NCBI GenBank assembly: GCA_945889365.1
Contig: CAMDBQ010000051.1
Span: 1 to 8,516, forward strand
Direction: 5' to 3'
Length of the DNA stretch: 8,516 nucleotides
From: Legionella genomosp. 1
GTDB lineage: Bacteria > Pseudomonadota > Gammaproteobacteria > Legionellales > Legionellaceae
Part shown: one piece after another, positions 5,325 through 8,516 of the stretch
How positions within the stretch are numbered: the first letter of the stretch is position 1
Layout of the letters: each line of letters starts with the position of its first letter
Notes under the pieces: model-generated
The model's database searches: none
The model's input: only the letters and a program-made list of their open reading frames with translations
What the model was told of the DNA's origin: nothing
Made by a program: the position numbers and the translations under genes

Positions 5325-6194
5325 CTAGGAAAACCGCGCTACAGGCTGATGGCAATAAGGCGCCTTGCCTGATTTAGAGTAGTAATCCTGATGGTAATCT
5401 TCTGCTGGCCAAAAAGGTTGTACAGGAAGTATGCGTGTTGCAACGTCAAAACCGTTTTGTCTTAATTCTTCAATCAAGCCCTCTGTATGCATAAGTTGAT
5501 TCTGATTATAGTAAAAGACAGCACTTTGATATTGATGTCCCAAGTCAGGGCCTTGACCACTGCGCTGGGTTGGGTCGTGAATCTCAAAAAAATGTCGGGC
5601 CACGGTTTCAAAACTAGCTTTAGCAACATCAAAAATAACCCGGACTGCCTCATAATGCCCGCTGTCACCCCGACAAACATCATCGTACGTTGGGCTAGCA
5701 ATTATTCCTCCGGAATAACCGTCCTCAACCTTGATAACGCCTGGCATTCGTTTGAGATAATAATCAACCCCCCAGAAACAGCCGCCCGCGACGATGGCCT
5801 CTTCTGTGTCGAGAACTTGATCATCTTCAACAAAATCAATGGCGACAGAGTTGACACAATGACGGCGATTTTTAGGTGTTAAATGCTCACCCGTAAACAT
5901 ATGACCTAAATGTCCATCGCATCGATTGCAGCGAATCTCTATGCGTAGGCCATCGGGATCTGAAATGTGCTTTATTGCATTGAGAATTTCATCATCAAAA
6001 CTAGGCCAGCCACATCCTGAGCTAAATTGACTACTGGCCCGAAACAAGGCAAAGCCACAACGGCGACACAAGTAGGTGCCCTGTTTCGCAATAGTATTAT
6101 AGGCGCCACTATGCGGGTACTCCGTCGCAGCATCGCAAATAACACGACGTGACGACGGAGTCAGGCTGGCTGTTTTGTCGATAAAAGGACTCAT
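5325..6194 (-). CDS. msrBA: MsrB-MsrA fusion, peptide methionine sulfoxide reductase
   Basis: The 289-residue protein joins two repair enzymes that reduce oxidised methionine in proteins: MsrB acts on the R isomer and MsrA on the S isomer. The MsrB half is about residues 15-122. It has two zinc-binding CxxC pairs (C43/C46 and C89/C92), SGCGWPSF (59-66) with C61, and RHCVNSVAIDF with the catalytic C113. The MsrA half is about residues 132-282, with the catalytic C139 in GGCFWG, GYSGG (159-163), GHYEAV (179-184), HDPTQ and GHQYQSAVFY. C281 near the end is a candidate resolving cysteine. B-before-A is the less common order; many fusions are A-B. There is no signal peptide, so it should be cytoplasmic. 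The start overlaps the mltB stop as ATGA with only a weak GGA ribosome site, which points to translation coupled to mltB. Confidence 0.96.
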   Translation of the reverse strand: MSPFIDKTASLTPSSRRVICDAATEYPHSGAYNTIAKQGTYLCRRCGFALFRASSQFSSGCGWPSFDDEILNAIKHISDPDGLRIEIRCNRCDGHLGHMFTGEHLTPKNRRHCVNSVAIDFVEDDQVLDTEEAIVAGGCFWGVDYYLKRMPGVIKVEDGYSGGIIASPTYDDVCRGDSGHYEAVRVIFDVAKASFETVARHFFEIHDPTQRSGQGPDLGHQYQSAVFYYNQNQLMHTEGLIEELRQNGFDVATRILPVQPFWPAEDYHQDYYSKSGKAPYCHQPVARFS

Positions 6195-7168
6195 GGGGTT
6201 GTCCGCTGACAGATTTTATCAGCTAAGTAACCAATCGCACCGGCATAATAAATTGAATTGTTATAGTGCAGGATCATTTTATAATTTGGAAGGGCTAGAA
6301 ACACCGGGCCGCCATTAGGCTGCACTAAACTGGCCTGCAGATTTTGATAAGGAAGCGGCTGACCACTTTCCGTGCGCACGCCCAAGGCATTCCATTCACT
6401 AACAGGTTTAACAATGGCTTTTCCCTCAAGCGAAGTATCAAAATGCGGTGGCAATTTCACGTAAACAGCCCAGGGTTCGCCGGTGTGCCAGCCATTAAGT
6501 TTCATATAATTGGCAATGGAGGCAAACACGTCCGGTTTTGATGTCCAAATGTCCTTATGGCCATCACCATCATAATCAACTGCATATTTCACCCAGCTTG
6601 AGGGCAGGAATTGTGGTTGGCCTGAAGCACCAGCCCACTCGCCTTTAAATTTGGCCATGGTCACGTGGCCATCGTTCAAAATATGCAGCGCCAGGAATAA
6701 TTCTTTGCGGAAAAAAGCAGGACGAGTGGAATCATATGCCAAGGTAGCCAGAGATTTAACCACAGGGAAGTTCCCCATGTAACTACCATAACTGGTTTCC
6801 ATGCCCCAGAATGAGACGATAAAACAGGGGTCAACACCGTATTGATTACCTATTTTACCTAAGACCTCCTGGTTTTTTTTGTATTCTTTACGCCCAATGG
6901 CTATACGGTAAGCATCAACACGAGAGCTCAGGTATTTGGAATAGGTTAATCGGTGCTCTGGTTGAGACTTGGCAAGTCCTTTAACTTGGCTACTGGGTTC
7001 GTGAATGTCAGCGAATGCCATATTAAACACCAAGGGTGAAATACCTTGGTCCATGGCTTCTTTTCGAACCGCTGCTACCCAACTGCCCCAGCTCTGTGTC
7101 TGTGCTGTAACCATGGCTGGCAGCAGAAATGTTATCGCCATGGTTAAAATTGTGCCCCATTTTTTCAT
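6191..7168 (-). CDS. mltB: MltB-type lytic murein transglycosylase
   Basis: This 325-residue protein belongs to the SLT_2/GH103 family, which cleaves peptidoglycan glycan strands and leaves 1,6-anhydro-MurNAc ends. Residues 1-22 (MKKWGTILTMAITFLLPAMV then TA) form a signal peptide with likely cleavage after VTA. No lipobox is present, so unlike E. coli MltB the product should be soluble in the periplasm. The catalytic acid is E124 in FWGMETSYGSYMG. GQPQFLPSSW (183-192) is the typical substrate-groove block, and DYDGDGHKD (198-206) is an EF-hand-like calcium loop like that of Slt35. The start at 7168 is supported by AGAGG seven bases upstream; a longer frame from 7261 would put 31 unlikely residues before the signal peptide. 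No clear promoter was found. It is divergent from tpiA and overlaps msrBA downstream. Confidence 0.95.
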   Translation of the reverse strand: MKKWGTILTMAITFLLPAMVTAQTQSWGSWVAAVRKEAMDQGISPLVFNMAFADIHEPSSQVKGLAKSQPEHRLTYSKYLSSRVDAYRIAIGRKEYKKNQEVLGKIGNQYGVDPCFIVSFWGMETSYGSYMGNFPVVKSLATLAYDSTRPAFFRKELFLALHILNDGHVTMAKFKGEWAGASGQPQFLPSSWVKYAVDYDGDGHKDIWTSKPDVFASIANYMKLNGWHTGEPWAVYVKLPPHFDTSLEGKAIVKPVSEWNALGVRTESGQPLPYQNLQASLVQPNGGPVFLALPNYKMILHYNNSIYYAGAIGYLADKICQRTTP

Positions 7169-7310
7169 TGGTTGTCCTCTTGGTATATTTGATTGATATT
7201 GGATAGTGTGGATGCAAACGGAGTAAATGGCAAATGACCATCTCGTTCCGTTGATAAGCACCTAAAATCCCCAACCATTTTTCGCATATGGACGACGTTT
7301 TTTTTGTGCA

Positions 7311-7339
7311 TGGATAAGTTCCCTCTTATACGGTATAGT
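7311..7339 (+). promoter_or_regulatory. Probable promoter of tpiA-secG-tRNA
   Basis: TGGATA (7311-7316, 4/6 match to TTGACA) and TATAGT (7334-7339, 5/6 match to TATAAT) are separated by 17 bases. A run of eight T residues (7298-7305) just upstream could help as an UP-like element. Transcription would start near 7346, giving a leader of about 20 bases with the GGAGG ribosome site at 7357-7361. Confidence 0.5.
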
Positions 7340-7365
7340 TCAACCCCCTAATTCATGGAGGATGT

Positions 7366-8121
7366 ATGCGAAAAAATTTGATCATAGGCAATTGGAAAAT
7401 GAATGGCCGACTCGAGCAGGTGGGCGCTTTGTTGCGTGAATTACTTGCTTTATTGTCTGAGCAGGCCGGAGTTGAATGCGTTGTTTTACCACCCGCTATA
7501 TATTTGCCTTATGTGAGTTATCAGCTGACCGGTAGTGCTATAGCTTGGGGCGCGCAAAATGTTTATCCAAAGGATGCCGGTGCATTTACAGGGGAGTTGT
7601 CAGGGCCGATGTTGCAGGACTTTGATTGCAAATACGTATTGGTTGGACATTCAGAGCGTCGACACTTGTTTAATGAAGATGAAAAATTTGTCGCAGAAAA
7701 ATTCCACCATGTAAAATATCATGGTATGATACCAGTACTTTGCATAGGCGAGACATTGGCTGAGCGTGAGCAAGGGCTTACAGAGCAGGTTTTGGCGAAG
7801 CAGTTGTTAGCAGTAACGCACACAGGGAATCATTTTTTTGAAAACTGTGTTGTAGCCTATGAGCCAGTCTGGGCGATAGGTACCGGGCAAACAGCTACTC
7901 CTGAACAAGTGCAGTCAGTGCATGTGTTCATACGAGACTTGGTTGCCAAAGTGGATGAAAGCAATGCTCAAACACTGTCCATTCTATATGGCGGCAGTGT
8001 AAACGAAAACAATGCGCATGCGCTTTTTGCGATGCCAGATGTTGATGGTGGCTTGATTGGTGGTGCGTCCTTGAATGCACGACAATTTGTGGAAATTGTA
8101 AAATGTATCAATTATTATTAA
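7366..8121 (+). CDS. tpiA: Triosephosphate isomerase
   Basis: This 251-residue TIM-barrel enzyme interconverts dihydroxyacetone phosphate and glyceraldehyde 3-phosphate in glycolysis and gluconeogenesis, in the cytoplasm and normally as a dimer. All key residues are present: N9 and K11 in GNWKMNG, H95 in VGHSERR, and the catalytic base E166 in AYEPVWAIGTG, which leads into the mobile loop GTGQTAT. The phosphate-binding ends are YGGSV (208-212) and GGLIGGASL (228-236). The length is typical. GGAGG lies four bases before the ATG, and a plausible promoter is just upstream. The 3' end overlaps secG by 19 bases, so the two are read from one message. Confidence 0.98.
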   Translation: MRKNLIIGNWKMNGRLEQVGALLRELLALLSEQAGVECVVLPPAIYLPYVSYQLTGSAIAWGAQNVYPKDAGAFTGELSGPMLQDFDCKYVLVGHSERRHLFNEDEKFVAEKFHHVKYHGMIPVLCIGETLAEREQGLTEQVLAKQLLAVTHTGNHFFENCVVAYEPVWAIGTGQTATPEQVQSVHVFIRDLVAKVDESNAQTLSILYGGSVNENNAHALFAMPDVDGGLIGGASLNARQFVEIVKCINYY

Positions 8122-8423
8122 TAATTCATGTTTTAATCGCTATGACTGTAATTGGCTTAGTGCTTATTCAGCATGGCAAAGGTGCCGATATTGGCGCTTC
8201 TTTTGGATCAGGTGCTTCCAATACGGTTTTTGGTAGTCAGGGAACCGGTAGTTTCCTGTTTAAACTAACTGGCGCATTGGCCTTGACCTTTTTTGCTACA
8301 AGCTTGTTGTTGTCATCTATGGTAGCTAGTCAGTATCATAAAGCTGACATACCGGCTATCCCTCAACAAACCAGTGCTCCGGAAAGTAAAATTCCCGTGC
8401 CGGTTGAAAGTGGAAAACAATAA
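8103..8423 (+). CDS. secG: SecG, protein-export channel subunit
   Basis: SecG is the small partner of SecY and SecE in the inner-membrane translocon and supports SecA-driven export. The 106-residue protein (E. coli 110) has a first membrane segment at about 2-22, the signature GKGADIGASFGSGASNTVFG (25-44), a second membrane segment at about 52-73, and a Pro/Ser-rich polar tail. The start MYQLLLIIHV aligns with the E. coli start MYEALLVV, which supports the ATG at 8103 inside the tpiA coding region; GGAA (8091-8094) is a modest ribosome site. The stop is only eight bases before the tRNA-Leu gene, and no terminator fits between them. Confidence 0.96.
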   Translation: MYQLLLIIHVLIAMTVIGLVLIQHGKGADIGASFGSGASNTVFGSQGTGSFLFKLTGALALTFFATSLLLSSMVASQYHKADIPAIPQQTSAPESKIPVPVESGKQ

Positions 8424-8431
8424 ACATTTTT

Positions 8432-8516
8432 GCCGAAGTGGTGGAATTGGTAGACACGCCGTCTTGAGGGGGCGGTGGCGTAAAGCTGTGCCGGTTCGAG
8501 TCCGGCCTTCGGCACC
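8432..8516 (+). tRNA. leuU: tRNA-Leu (anticodon GAG), last base beyond window
   Basis: The acceptor stem GCCGAAG (8432-8438) pairs with CTTCGGC (8507-8513), followed by discriminator A8514 and CC; the final A of an encoded CCA would be base 8517. The D-arm carries GGTGGAATTGGTAGACA. The anticodon loop TTGAGGG has GAG at 8466-8468, reading CUC and CUU leucine codons. The long variable arm marks a class II tRNA, and the T-arm is GCCGG-TTCGAGT-CCGGC (8490-8506). It closely resembles E. coli leuU, which also follows secG, and it is probably cut out of the tpiA-secG transcript. Confidence 0.96.

Noticed and set aside
5487..5882. 131-residue + strand frame opposite msrBA
   Set aside because: Antisense shadow of a fully supported gene, with no ribosome site or recognisable domain.
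7169..7261. 31-residue N-terminal extension of MltB
   Set aside because: The ATG at 7168 has a good AGAGG site and starts directly with a signal peptide; the extension would bury it.
7169..7365. Promoter for mltB in the divergent gap with tpiA
   Set aside because: Only weak partial -35 and -10 matches were found on the - strand, none worth listing.

Overview
The window looks like ordinary chromosome of a gammaproteobacterium. The gene content (ubiD-fre, map-hspQ, a MsrB-MsrA fusion, mltB, and tpiA-secG-tRNA-Leu) and the AT-leaning, moderate base composition suggest the Legionella/Coxiella side of that class. That placement is an inference from gene order and protein style, not from a search.

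Left part, + strand. The window opens inside an alpha-helical protein of unknown function (1-699). An 80-base imperfect palindromic repeat follows, then a compact three-gene set: ubiD (prenylated-FMN-dependent decarboxylase of ubiquinone synthesis), a Fre-like NAD(P)H:flavin reductase that overlaps it by four bases, and a 63-residue protein with two membrane segments. From 3209 to 3693 there is no convincing gene. That stretch holds a doubtful reading frame and a nested palindromic element of about 171 bases.

Middle part, - strand. Read in transcription order (right to left) the genes are: mltB (periplasmic lytic transglycosylase) overlapping msrBA (methionine sulfoxide reductase fusion) by four bases; then map (methionine aminopeptidase) followed 52 bases later by hspQ (heat-shock protein); then a small entericidin-like lipoprotein with a perfect 21-base tandem duplication. 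Several of these serve protein quality or the envelope: repair of oxidised methionine, N-terminal methionine removal, a Lon-linked heat-shock protein, and murein turnover.

Right part, + strand. tpiA (glycolysis) overlaps secG (protein export channel) by 19 bases. A tRNA-Leu(GAG) starts eight bases after the secG stop and runs to the window edge, where only the last A of CCA is missing. secG followed by tRNA-Leu(GAG) is also the E. coli order.

No mobile element with a transposase, CRISPR array or defence system is visible. The most interesting signal is a perfect 9-bp hairpin directly upstream of hspQ that pairs its whole Shine-Dalgarno sequence, which resembles an RNA thermometer. The nested palindrome at 3507-3677 and the missing arginine in the flavin motif of the Fre-like protein come next.
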